Below, piece after piece: positions 27,528 to 35,604 of a stretch of DNA of 64,000 nt. The notes beneath the pieces were generated by a model. The model did not search any database. It was not told the DNA's origin and saw only the letters and a list, made by a program, of their open reading frames with translations. This stretch comes from Flavipsychrobacter sp. GTDB taxonomy: Bacteria; Bacteroidota; Bacteroidia; Chitinophagales; Chitinophagaceae. How positions within the stretch are numbered: the stretch's first letter is position 1; the number at the start of each line of letters is the position of its first letter. Both the position numbers and the translations under genes were made by a program. The DNA lies in assembly GCA_021155965.1 (NCBI GenBank), contig JAJNBJ010000002.1, positions 62,001 to 126,000 of the forward strand, read 5' to 3'.

Positions 27528-28948
27528 CAAAACCTAAAATAAATGAAAGGGTTAAATGAAGCTGTTGTAATATGCCCTGCCGAAATGATAAATAACAACA
27601 GGCCCGCAACTGCCATCGCAAAATGCATTTTCAGGGAATATTGGTTATAGAATATTTTTTGCTGCAGTTTTTTACCCAATTCAGGTATGGCGAAGAAGGA
27701 GAAAAATGCAGCTACCGCCAGCATAGCCAGGTATTCCCTGTCGGGTTTCCATGCCGCTGTGTCCGCGTGCCAGGATAGCATGCGCTGAAAGTAACCTAAC
27801 GCTAAGTGCAAATACTCTGTTTTGAAAAACACCCAACCTATCATCACTACGGGAAAAGTATAGATGACCGCGACCTTGCCCATACGCTGCAACCATTTGC
27901 CCAGGAATAACCGCTCTATGACGAGAAAAAAACCGTGGTATGCACCCCATATCACGAAACCCCATGCTGCCCCATGCCATAAACCGGATGCGAGGAATAC
28001 CAGCCACAGATTAAGGTACAAGCGCCATTTGTTATTCACACGGTTGCCGCCAAGGGGGATGTATAAATAATTGCGCATCCAGCTGCCGAGGGTTATATGC
28101 CACCTGCGCCAGAAGTCGGTGATGGATAATGAGGTATATGGGTTATTAAAGTTTTCTGGGAAACGGAACCCCATCATCAGCCCCAGTCCAATGGCCATAT
28201 CAGAATAGCCGGAGAAATCGAAATAGATCTGGAAGGTGTAGCTCAGTGCGCCTGCCCATGCGGTAAGCGTGCCCAGCTCATTTTGCGGCATGTTGAAAAT
28301 GAGGTCAGCATTGGCGCCCATTACATTGGCGATGAGCACCTTTTTTGCCAGCCCTATAAAAAAGCGGTATAGCCCCCGCAGCCTGTTATCCGGAGTTTCA
28401 AACTGCGTATGGTCGTATATCTGATCAGCAAAATCGTGAAACCGGATTATTGGCCCGGCTATCAGCTTGGGAAATAAAATGATGTATAACTGGTAGTCCC
28501 AGAAATTACGCAGTGGCTTATGTACCTTCCTGTATACGTCAACCACATAGGTAATTGTTTCAAACGTATAGAAAGATATCCCGATAGGCAGGATGAGCTT
28601 TGTCCATTTGACCTCATTTATACCCACCCGCGCCAGCAAAAGGTTCACGTTTTCCACGAAAAAGTTGCTGTATTTAAAATAAAACAGCAAACCCAGGTTG
28701 ATGCACAGCGAAAAGCATAGTAATGCCATGCGTGCCCGTCCGGCCTGCGCCGCCATCAGGCGCACAATGTAAAAATCTGCAAAGGTCGTTGCCAGGATGA
28801 CAAAAATGAAAGCAGGCGCGCCCCATGCATAAAATATTATGCTGCCGCATAGTATAACTGCATTCTTATACCTTTTATCAGCCAGGTAATAACACAGGAT
28901 GAACAAGGGCAGGAAATAAAAAATAAAGGCGATACTGCTGAAAACCAT
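27527..28948 (-). CDS. MBOAT family membrane O-acyltransferase (AlgI-like)
   Basis: The protein has 473 aa and many TM segments, starting with the MBOAT-typical FSSIAFIFYFLPL. Key blocks are QIYFDFSGYSDMAIG near 240-254, DFWRRWHITLGSWMRNYLYIPLGG near 278-301 and the catalytic-His segment LWHGAAWGFVIWG with His325. These proteins carry acyl groups across the inner membrane to a periplasmic transferase. The next gene is the AlgX/AlgJ-like partner, overlapping by one base. Confidence 0.95.
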   Translation of the reverse strand: MVFSSIAFIFYFLPLFILCYYLADKRYKNAVILCGSIIFYAWGAPAFIFVILATTFADFYIVRLMAAQAGRARMALLCFSLCINLGLLFYFKYSNFFVENVNLLLARVGINEVKWTKLILPIGISFYTFETITYVVDVYRKVHKPLRNFWDYQLYIILFPKLIAGPIIRFHDFADQIYDHTQFETPDNRLRGLYRFFIGLAKKVLIANVMGANADLIFNMPQNELGTLTAWAGALSYTFQIYFDFSGYSDMAIGLGLMMGFRFPENFNNPYTSLSITDFWRRWHITLGSWMRNYLYIPLGGNRVNNKWRLYLNLWLVFLASGLWHGAAWGFVIWGAYHGFFLVIERLFLGKWLQRMGKVAVIYTFPVVMIGWVFFKTEYLHLALGYFQRMLSWHADTAAWKPDREYLAMLAVAAFFSFFAIPELGKKLQQKIFYNQYSLKMHFAMAVAGLLLFIISAGHITTASFNPFIYFRF

Positions 28949-29062
28949 GGATACTAAAGCTAACCAGGTACTAAAGGTGCAAAAAATATGGGTTTAATGC
29001 AAAACTATTGATGCGCTTATTCAACCCACCAGGAGATCAATGACCGTTCCTGCGCAATAGCA

Positions 29063-29740
29063 TCAGGATTTAATGAAATGCCTGGCAGTGACTTCGTTGT
29101 GGCCTTTTAATATCACATAATAGCTACCAGATGGCAGTGAACTGATATCTACAGTTACTTTTTCTGCACTACCTTCCCGGGTATACACGGCCTGCCCCAA
29201 TACATTGCTAATCGTGACGTTGGTAATTTTTGCACCTGCAGCAATGTTAAGCACATCTGTTGCGGGATTGGGGTAGATATTTACAACACCAGCACCATTA
29301 ACGCCTGCAACGCCAACACTTGAAACAACACGCACTTTCCAGGCATCGAGTATTTCTATCGCCAGCGAAGACCTGCATAGCTTCAGCATGTAGGTTCCGG
29401 GCGCTAACGATAAATTCTCAACTAAAATATGGTGCTTACCCTCTGAACTTACAGTTCCCGTTGTACCCAAAACATTTACAGCAGTGTCAGTTGGCAAAAC
29501 GTCCGGTGCAAGGAAAAAACCAGTATAGCCACTTACGTCTGAAGTTGATTCGATCTCAAAATCGTATGGCTGTCCTTTGACCAGTATTGTTGTGTCGTGC
29601 ATTGTGTGCCAGGGGGCAACTGAAATAATTGAAGCCGAAATATGGGCTTCCCCGGTGGTACGCTGGCCCAGCGTATGCAGCGAAAGTGAGCAGGTAAATA
29701 AAACTACTAACAGGAAGGCGGGTAAAGAGGCCTTTTTCAT
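29063..29740 (-). CDS. Small secreted protein with T9SS sorting domain
   Basis: The protein has 225 aa. A signal peptide ends near HTLGQ. The central part (about 26-145) is a beta-rich domain with no clear family. The C-terminal 75 residues form a type A T9SS domain: VNIYPNPATDVLNI, VTISNVLGQAVYT, then SSLPSGSYYVILKG, ending ARHFIKS. A surface or extracellular protein of unknown role. Confidence 0.82.
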   Translation of the reverse strand: MKKASLPAFLLVVLFTCSLSLHTLGQRTTGEAHISASIISVAPWHTMHDTTILVKGQPYDFEIESTSDVSGYTGFFLAPDVLPTDTAVNVLGTTGTVSSEGKHHILVENLSLAPGTYMLKLCRSSLAIEILDAWKVRVVSSVGVAGVNGAGVVNIYPNPATDVLNIAAGAKITNVTISNVLGQAVYTREGSAEKVTVDISSLPSGSYYVILKGHNEVTARHFIKS

Positions 29741-29920
29741 AAGCGTATTTTACAACTAACGGAAAACACCTGAAAATATTGCCCGCATTGCCTTTTAGGT
29801 GGCACTTCCCGGGAGGTTGATGCAGTTTTTTTGTTAGCCTTATTTACTTAAATCAACTGCGAAACTCATTTACGTAAATTTCCAGTTTTCACCAACTCAT
29901 TACCCCTGCAAATCATAGCC

Positions 29921-29941
29921 TTATCCACACAATGTGGATTA
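29921..29941. promoter_or_regulatory. Inverted DnaA-box-like pair upstream of the 30000 gene
   Basis: TTATCCACA (29921-29929) matches the DnaA-box consensus, and TGTGGATTA (29933-29941) is its inverted near-match with one difference. The pair forms a palindrome ATCCACA-CAA-TGTGGAT in an AT-rich gap of 260 nt. It could be a DnaA or other regulator site for the gene at 30000; too few boxes are present to call an origin. Confidence 0.3.
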
Positions 29942-29999
29942 CTTTATTTACTTAACAGATTATCACAACGTTATATTTGGGTGAACTTACCTTTACCAC

Positions 30000-30614
30000 A
30001 TGTCGCTAACCACGCTAAAAGACGATCTTTTAGAGGAATTCAGGGAAGAAAGGATAATGATCAAGGAGCAGATAGAACTGCTCGACCCACTGGCAACTTC
30101 GCTACGTAAACCCGCCGCCCAAAGGCTGCTCAGCAGCGGCACCCTCATTATCTCGGAAATAAGCTGTTATATCGTGAGCCTTGGCGGGCTGGCCTTTATG
30201 ACCTTCCTGCATAAGATCTATCCCTTTACTGCCCTTACAGATATTTATTATGATACGCAGAACCGCCACCGTATTGGCGGCGCCAACCTGCTGTACCTTG
30301 TGCTTGCCATTTATGGGCTTGCTTTGATAGGCGTTGTGCTGATGTTCATAGTGGGGCGCATGGCACGCGAGATACGCCTGAAAAATGACATACTCCACCA
30401 TGCAGGCAAAGACATTAAGACCATTGTAGGCCAGCACCTTGAGCGCAAAGCTGCGCTGGACACCATAGAGCAGCGCCATATGCTGGGCCTCTCCGGCGTA
30501 AGTATGCCGGCACCAAAAGAAAGCAATGTACAAACCCCAACGGCTGCCTTCCGCAAGAATGGGCTAAATGGGTTAGGCGCAGTAAATGATGTGCGTAACC
30601 CGGGTTTCGGGTAA
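30000..30614 (+). CDS. Two-TM membrane protein, function unknown
   Basis: The protein has 204 aa. A charged N-terminal helix (LKDDLLEEFREERIMIKEQI) may form a coiled coil. TM1 spans about 45-68 and TM2 about 98-120. A charged helix follows (about 122-155, REIRLKNDILHHAGKDIKTI) and then a flexible tail. The last codons and stop lie inside a perfect 17-bp tandem duplication. No family is recognised. An intergenic DnaA-box-like palindrome precedes it. Confidence 0.7.
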   Translation: MSLTTLKDDLLEEFREERIMIKEQIELLDPLATSLRKPAAQRLLSSGTLIISEISCYIVSLGGLAFMTFLHKIYPFTALTDIYYDTQNRHRIGGANLLYLVLAIYGLALIGVVLMFIVGRMAREIRLKNDILHHAGKDIKTIVGQHLERKAALDTIEQRHMLGLSGVSMPAPKESNVQTPTAAFRKNGLNGLGAVNDVRNPGFG

Positions 30615-30633
30615 TTCCGGGTTTCGGGTAATT
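30600..30633 (+). repeat. Perfect 17-bp tandem duplication across a stop codon
   Basis: CCGGGTTTCGGGTAATT at 30600-30616 is repeated exactly at 30617-30633. The first copy carries the TAA of the two-TM protein gene (30612-30614), and the second would repeat the ending in another frame. This is likely a recent slippage event. Confidence 0.9.
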
Positions 30634-30651
30634 TACTCAAGCAATACAAAT

Positions 30652-30680
30652 AACGCATCTTCTTCTGAGGGTGCGTTTTT
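30652..30680 (+). terminator. Terminator-like hairpin ahead of the PNP gene
   Basis: AACGCA (30652-30657) pairs with TGCGTT (30672-30677), with further G-T pairing inside, followed by a run of T and an AT-rich tail. It lies between the two-TM gene and the PNP gene, on the plus strand. Confidence 0.65.
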
Positions 30681-30713
30681 ATTTTCCTTCCTCTCATTGA
30701 GTATCTTTATGCT

Positions 30714-31535
30714 ATGGACCTATTCAGCAAAATTGAAGAAACAGCTTTCTACGTCAAGCAAAAAGTAAAAACAAAACCACGGGTCGGTATTGTTCTTGGC
30801 AGTGGCCTGGGCGGACTAGTGGAAATTGTAGAAGGAAAAGCAACCATCGCCTATTCATCTATTCCCAACTTCCCTGTATCTACCGTAAAAGGGCATAGCG
30901 GAGAATTAGTATTCGGTAAAATAGGCGATACAGATGTTGTGCTGATGGCCGGGCGGTTTCATTACTATGAGGGATACAACATGCAGGAAGTTACCTTCCC
31001 GATAAGGGTGATGAAGGCATTGGGTGTGGAAATACTTATTCTCTCGAATGCGGCAGGAGGGACCAACCCTGAATTTGCCGTTGGCGACCTGATGATCATC
31101 AAAGATCATATTAACCTGGTGCCCGAGCATCCGTTGCGCGGGCCGAATGATGAACGGTTAGGCCCCCGTTTCCCCGATATGAGTGAGGCATATGACCATG
31201 CACTGATAGCAATTGCTGAAAAAATAGCTGCCGAAAACAATATTACAGTACGCACCGGCGTTTACGTGGGGCTGCAGGGGCCTTCGTTCGAGACGCCGGC
31301 GGAATACAGGTTTCTGAACCGCATAGGGGGCGATGCTGTGGGCATGAGCACGGTACCAGAGGTAATTGTGGCCCGCCACGGCGGTATGCGGGTGTTTGCA
31401 ATAAGTGTTATTTGTAATATAGGTTTCAGGGAGATAGCTGCAACCACCACCCACGAGGAAGTGCTGGATGCAGCAGCGGTTGCAGCGCCTAAAATGGCAA
31501 CATTAGTGACCGGGCTTGCCAAACAGCAACGATAA
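30714..31535 (+). CDS. Purine nucleoside phosphorylase
   Basis: The protein has 273 aa, typical of the trimeric PNP class. GIVLGSGLGG near 25 is the phosphate-binding loop, followed by the FPVSTVKGHSGELVFG block near 52 with the catalytic-type His. MAGRFHYYEGYNMQEVTFP lies near 78. LILSNAAGGTNPEFAVGDLM near 109, the YVGLQGPSFETPAEYR block near 183 and the GMSTVPEVIVARH stretch near 213 complete the site. PNP splits inosine and guanosine with phosphate into base and ribose 1-phosphate (purine salvage). A 'putative porin' gene follows closely on the same strand. Confidence 0.96.
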   Translation: MDLFSKIEETAFYVKQKVKTKPRVGIVLGSGLGGLVEIVEGKATIAYSSIPNFPVSTVKGHSGELVFGKIGDTDVVLMAGRFHYYEGYNMQEVTFPIRVMKALGVEILILSNAAGGTNPEFAVGDLMIIKDHINLVPEHPLRGPNDERLGPRFPDMSEAYDHALIAIAEKIAAENNITVRTGVYVGLQGPSFETPAEYRFLNRIGGDAVGMSTVPEVIVARHGGMRVFAISVICNIGFREIAATTTHEEVLDAAAVAAPKMATLVTGLAKQQR

Positions 31536-31552
31536 AGGCATTATCATTAACT

Positions 31553-33700
31553 TTGCGCAAGTGTTTTGGGCAGGCACATGGGTCTGCCCCCTGCATTATT
31601 AATCACAACTGTTTGGGCAATATATTCAGAAGTTTTTCATTTCATTTATTCCTGCTGCTGTGCAGCAGCGTTGCCTGCGCCCAGATGACCAACACAATGC
31701 CCGGGACGGTGGCAAAGGATACCAGCATGAGCAAGACCAACAATGGCGGCTGGAAAAATGACAACCCAAGGATCGAATATGAAAAACTTAATTCTGCCAA
31801 AGTATATTACCCGGATACGATGCTGCATACTTTTCACCGCGCACCGTTCATCCAGCCATGGTACCGCAACCTGGGCAACCTGGGCGGGCCTGTAAACAAC
31901 CTGTTATTTACTCCTGAAGATCGGGTTGGCCCAACACTTGGCTACCACGTTTATGATGTGTACCGCTATAACATAGACAGCCTGCATTTTTACAATACCC
32001 GGCGACCGTATTCCAGCTTCAGTTATTTGCTGGGGTCCAAACTGGAGCAGACAGCCAGTTTATCGCACACGCAGAATATACGGCCCAACTGGAATGTATT
32101 TGTGGAATACCGTAAAACAAATTCGCGCGGCTTTTTTAACAGCCAGCGCAGCAATAACGACAATGCATGCGTTACCAGCAATTATAAAAGTCCTGATAAG
32201 CGCTACCTGCTGTATGTTGGTGCTGTATACAACAAAGAACAAACAGATGAGAACGGTGGCGTGGTGAAAGAGCAACAGATGGATTTTGACAGCACACAAT
32301 ATGGTGACAGAAGAGTGCTGCACACTGCTTACATGGATAATACGTATAGCCCGCAATTGACACGCTCGCCTGTGATGAATACATTGCGCGATTTTACGTT
32401 CCTGCTGCAACATAGCTATCAATGGGGACGAACAGATACAACTTACAATGCTGATTCAACACAATATACTGCTGTGCTTGTGCCGCGTTTCAGCATTTCG
32501 CATAAACTTGCGCTGAGCACAGAAAAGCATACTTATAAAGACCTTGCCCCGGATTCGCTGCGGTACGTAAGCCTGTTCGAACGACAGTTTACTAATGGAG
32601 GTGTTTATAAACCTGGTATTGATTCCGTGCTCACGCGGCAAAAATGGTTTTGGGTGGATAACCAGTTCCTGCTGAATGGTTACATTGGCAAAGAAGGAAA
32701 ACAAATGGCGTTCAGGGCCGGGTTTGGAACAAGGTATGACCGGTTCATGTCAGACCCGGTATCGGTGCTGATACCTGATACCGTTGTGCGTTATGGTATT
32801 GGCAAAGACAGGGCCGATATGGTGAACAATTACCTTGCGGGGGAAATAAAAAAAGAAGCGCTGCAACCCGGCGAATGGGAATATGGCGCCAATACAAAAT
32901 TCTTTATCACGGGCCCACAGGCAGGCAGCTTTATGCTGAATGCACTTATTGGCAAACAATTGAAAAACAACCTGGGCAGTTTTGCAGCAGGTTTCAGCCA
33001 GCGATTGAATACCCCACCCTATAGCTACACTACCTATGCCAATATTTATACAAAGATCACCCTGGACATGGACAAAGAAAGCGTGACCACCCTGTTCGCT
33101 ACCCTGGAGAGCCCAAGGCTGCGCCTCTCTGCCGGGTACCGGAACCACGTGATCAACAACTTCATTTTTGTGAGTGAACAGGGAATGCCTGACCAATATT
33201 CGGGCACATTCAGCATAAGCCAGGTGTGGGTACGCAAGGTTTTCAAGGCAGGTTTCTTTTACCTGGACAATGAACTGGTGCTTCAGCAAGTGCCCGGCAA
33301 TGCTCCTGTAAATGTGCCGCCGGTAATGGGCAGGCACCAGTTGAGCTATGAAAGGAGATTATTTAAAAACAGGCTGGTATTAGCTGCAGGGATCGAAGGC
33401 CGGTACAATACGGCTTACAAGCCTGCCAGCTATAATGCATTGCTGAATAAATTCAGCTACCAGGATACAAAGACCGTAAGCAATACCCCGGAGGTAGCAC
33501 TATTCCTGAGTTTCCGCGTTAAGAAGTTCAGGGCATTTATCATGGGCGATAACCTGCAGGAAATTTTCTCCCGTAATGCGTTCATCTATACAGGCAGCCC
33601 GGTACTGAATTATGAAAATAAAGGCGTAAACTATATTCCTGTTTATGCTGCGCCTGATGCCCTGATCAGGTTTGGTTTTACCTGGGTGCTGGCCAACTAA
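31553..33700 (+). CDS. Putative beta-barrel porin of Bacteroidota
   Basis: The frame is 715 aa from a TTG at 31553. A TTG at 31613 would start just before the signal peptide (GNIFRSFSFHLFLLLCSSVA, ending ACAQ) and may be the true start. The mature part is rich in Tyr, Asn and alternating strands, and has the family features PYSSFSYLLGSKLEQT near 155 and NWNVFVEYRKTNSRGFFNSQ near 183. A C-terminal strand ends in ALIRFGFTWVLAN, as in an outer-membrane barrel. It likely forms an outer-membrane pore. The position behind PNP suggests co-transcription, only 17 nt between stop and the first possible start. Confidence 0.85.
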   Translation: MRKCFGQAHGSAPCIINHNCLGNIFRSFSFHLFLLLCSSVACAQMTNTMPGTVAKDTSMSKTNNGGWKNDNPRIEYEKLNSAKVYYPDTMLHTFHRAPFIQPWYRNLGNLGGPVNNLLFTPEDRVGPTLGYHVYDVYRYNIDSLHFYNTRRPYSSFSYLLGSKLEQTASLSHTQNIRPNWNVFVEYRKTNSRGFFNSQRSNNDNACVTSNYKSPDKRYLLYVGAVYNKEQTDENGGVVKEQQMDFDSTQYGDRRVLHTAYMDNTYSPQLTRSPVMNTLRDFTFLLQHSYQWGRTDTTYNADSTQYTAVLVPRFSISHKLALSTEKHTYKDLAPDSLRYVSLFERQFTNGGVYKPGIDSVLTRQKWFWVDNQFLLNGYIGKEGKQMAFRAGFGTRYDRFMSDPVSVLIPDTVVRYGIGKDRADMVNNYLAGEIKKEALQPGEWEYGANTKFFITGPQAGSFMLNALIGKQLKNNLGSFAAGFSQRLNTPPYSYTTYANIYTKITLDMDKESVTTLFATLESPRLRLSAGYRNHVINNFIFVSEQGMPDQYSGTFSISQVWVRKVFKAGFFYLDNELVLQQVPGNAPVNVPPVMGRHQLSYERRLFKNRLVLAAGIEGRYNTAYKPASYNALLNKFSYQDTKTVSNTPEVALFLSFRVKKFRAFIMGDNLQEIFSRNAFIYTGSPVLNYENKGVNYIPVYAAPDALIRFGFTWVLAN

Positions 33701-33740
33701 GATCAGGATTTAAGGATTTTCAGGATCGTCATTCAATAAC

Positions 33741-33768
33741 AAAAAGGGCCGGCAATAATGCCGGCCCT
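33741..33768 (-). terminator. Rho-independent terminator after the 33793 gene
   Basis: AGGGCCGGCA (33745-33754) pairs perfectly with TGCCGGCCCT (33759-33768) around a 4-nt loop. On the minus strand it is followed by TTTTTGTT. It lies downstream of the minus-strand T9SS gene and also past the porin stop, so it may stop both. Confidence 0.88.
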
Positions 33769-33792
33769 CTCATTGGATATAGTAGAAAATAG

Positions 33793-35496
33793 TTACAGCT
33801 TCTCGAATTTCTGTGTTCTCACGCCGCTTTCGTTTTTAATAGTGAGTATGTAAATGCCAGCTGGTAGCGACATTACATTAATTGCAGCCTTTGCAGAAGC
33901 CAATTGCTGTGTTATCAAGACCTGCCCTACCAGATTAGATATGCTAACACTGCCGCTAACGTTGTTTCCGGTTTCAACAATTAGTACGTCCCGCACGGGA
34001 TTTGGATAAACAGCCAGTTGCTGCATATTACTTAACGCCATTGTTTCGGTAGGTATGCCTATGGTGCTGTATACAGTATTGGTCAGTACTACGTCGTTAT
34101 AGTCGAAGTAGATACCACCCCTGTTACCAATTATCGTGCCGTTAGCAAGGCCCGGTTTTGTTTTTATGGAGAACATCACAAAACCACTATTGAACCCTTT
34201 CTTACTGCTATCCAGCAGGTTGATATCAGGGAAGTCAAACTTTGCAATATATTGCGATCCATACTGCATTAACCCAAGGTTCATAGTAGCCGAACTGGCG
34301 ATAACATCGAGTGTCGACACATCAAGGTCGCTTGAGAGCGTATCCAAAATATGAACATTGAATGCAGTGTCATTACCCATATTCTCGAAACGCAGTGTAT
34401 AGGTAAGCCTTGTGCCCGATGAAATGATACCCTGTGGCATAACTGCTTTATCATTTGGATCAAAAGACCCGCTGACTGTATCCGTGCGGATCACATTATT
34501 ATTGGTCGTATCAGTATCTCCGGTTGGCGGGGCAATTGAGAACCGTGTTTGTACCGTATCTCCGGGTATCAGCCATGGGCTTTGTTCATAATGAACGCTG
34601 ATCAGTACCGGGGTAATAATAGATACGCCTGTGAGGGTCCACGTAAGCTTATTGCCTACTATAGATGTGGGTGTTGGTTTAATATTGCCCACATTGGTGT
34701 ACTTAGGGCTTTTGTACATGGTAACTGTAACAGTCTGCGGGGTGCAAAAGGCATTGCTCACCATGTATTCCGACAAATACGTATGCCTGCCTGCACGCGT
34801 AGTGCCCTTTATGCTTACATCAGTACCTGAAACGCCGGCACATGTTGTGGCAAAGTATTTAACAATATGGCCGTTAGCCATCGGCTGAATTGTATCGTAA
34901 ATAATGCCGGTGGAAGGACAAGCTATATTCAAACCTGCAGGCGCCGACAATATCCTGAAAGCATATACGGTACCGGCAGCACCCACAACAGTATAATGAA
35001 TACCGCTGAGCGCTGTGATAGTGTCTACCGGGATGCCTGCTTTGGAAACCTGTATAACAAATTGCTGCTGCACAAATTTCTCGGTTGCCGAATCGTACAG
35101 GCAATTAGCATCTATATCGCGGAAAAATTGTACGTTAAACGTGTTGCAAAACATGTATTTTCTTTTTCTTATCGAGGAGTCTAATTTCGATACACCATTG
35201 TACAACACTGTTTTTGTAGTAAACGTCCCAGCCGATTTGTAAGCATGATTGTAACTCGCATAACCGAAGCTACCTCCATTGACCACCGGGTTAATATCAC
35301 TCGTACCGTCGCCATAATATGTTTTTACAGTAAGGCCGGGTACATAGGCGCTCGTCTGAATAAAGAACCATGGCCCCATACAAGCACTGTCTGGCGGGTC
35401 CAGGAGGCTATCAATAGTAATATTCTGCGCGCCGGCAGAAAAAGAACATCCCAGGAGGAGAACTGCATAAAAGCATTTTAACAACGTATTTTTCAT
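33793..35496 (-). CDS. T9SS surface protein, paralogue 1 (PKD-like plus DUF7619-like domains)
   Basis: The protein has 567 aa from the ATG at 35496 (two codons inside an earlier ATG). Signal peptide ends FSAGAQ. A PKD-like domain occupies about 28-115 (TYYGDGTSD, then a Y-N-H-A-Y strand). A conserved block follows with FFRDIDANCLYD near 130, and near 345 the signature SFDPNDKAVMPQG, then RLTYTLRFENMGNDTAFNVHILDTLS. The T9SS CTD begins AVYPNPVRDVL and ends TQKFEKL. It is closely related to the next gene (same length, same order) and to the C-terminal half of the gene at 41981. Probably a surface adhesin or matrix protein; function unknown. Confidence 0.87.
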   Translation of the reverse strand: MKNTLLKCFYAVLLLGCSFSAGAQNITIDSLLDPPDSACMGPWFFIQTSAYVPGLTVKTYYGDGTSDINPVVNGGSFGYASYNHAYKSAGTFTTKTVLYNGVSKLDSSIRKRKYMFCNTFNVQFFRDIDANCLYDSATEKFVQQQFVIQVSKAGIPVDTITALSGIHYTVVGAAGTVYAFRILSAPAGLNIACPSTGIIYDTIQPMANGHIVKYFATTCAGVSGTDVSIKGTTRAGRHTYLSEYMVSNAFCTPQTVTVTMYKSPKYTNVGNIKPTPTSIVGNKLTWTLTGVSIITPVLISVHYEQSPWLIPGDTVQTRFSIAPPTGDTDTTNNNVIRTDTVSGSFDPNDKAVMPQGIISSGTRLTYTLRFENMGNDTAFNVHILDTLSSDLDVSTLDVIASSATMNLGLMQYGSQYIAKFDFPDINLLDSSKKGFNSGFVMFSIKTKPGLANGTIIGNRGGIYFDYNDVVLTNTVYSTIGIPTETMALSNMQQLAVYPNPVRDVLIVETGNNVSGSVSISNLVGQVLITQQLASAKAAINVMSLPAGIYILTIKNESGVRTQKFEKL

Positions 35497-35554
35497 AAGC
35501 ATGGAGTTTTATTAATATCATTGACGAGAGCAGAAAGAAAAACGTTAGTAAGAA

Positions 35555-35584
35555 AAATAAAAAAGCTGGAATAGATCCGGCTTT
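35555..35584 (-). terminator. Terminator between two paralogous T9SS genes
   Basis: AAAGCTGG (35562-35569) and CCGGCTTT (35577-35584) pair with one G-T, and the minus strand then runs into T-rich sequence. It lies just past the gene ending at 35605, so paralogue 1 is probably not simply co-transcribed with paralogue 2. Confidence 0.65.
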
Positions 35585-35604
35585 AAACTGAGGGTTAATA
35601 ATTT

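Noticed and set aside
29921-29941. Possible replication origin
   Set aside because: Only one exact DnaA box and one near-match are present, with no dnaA gene and no box cluster.
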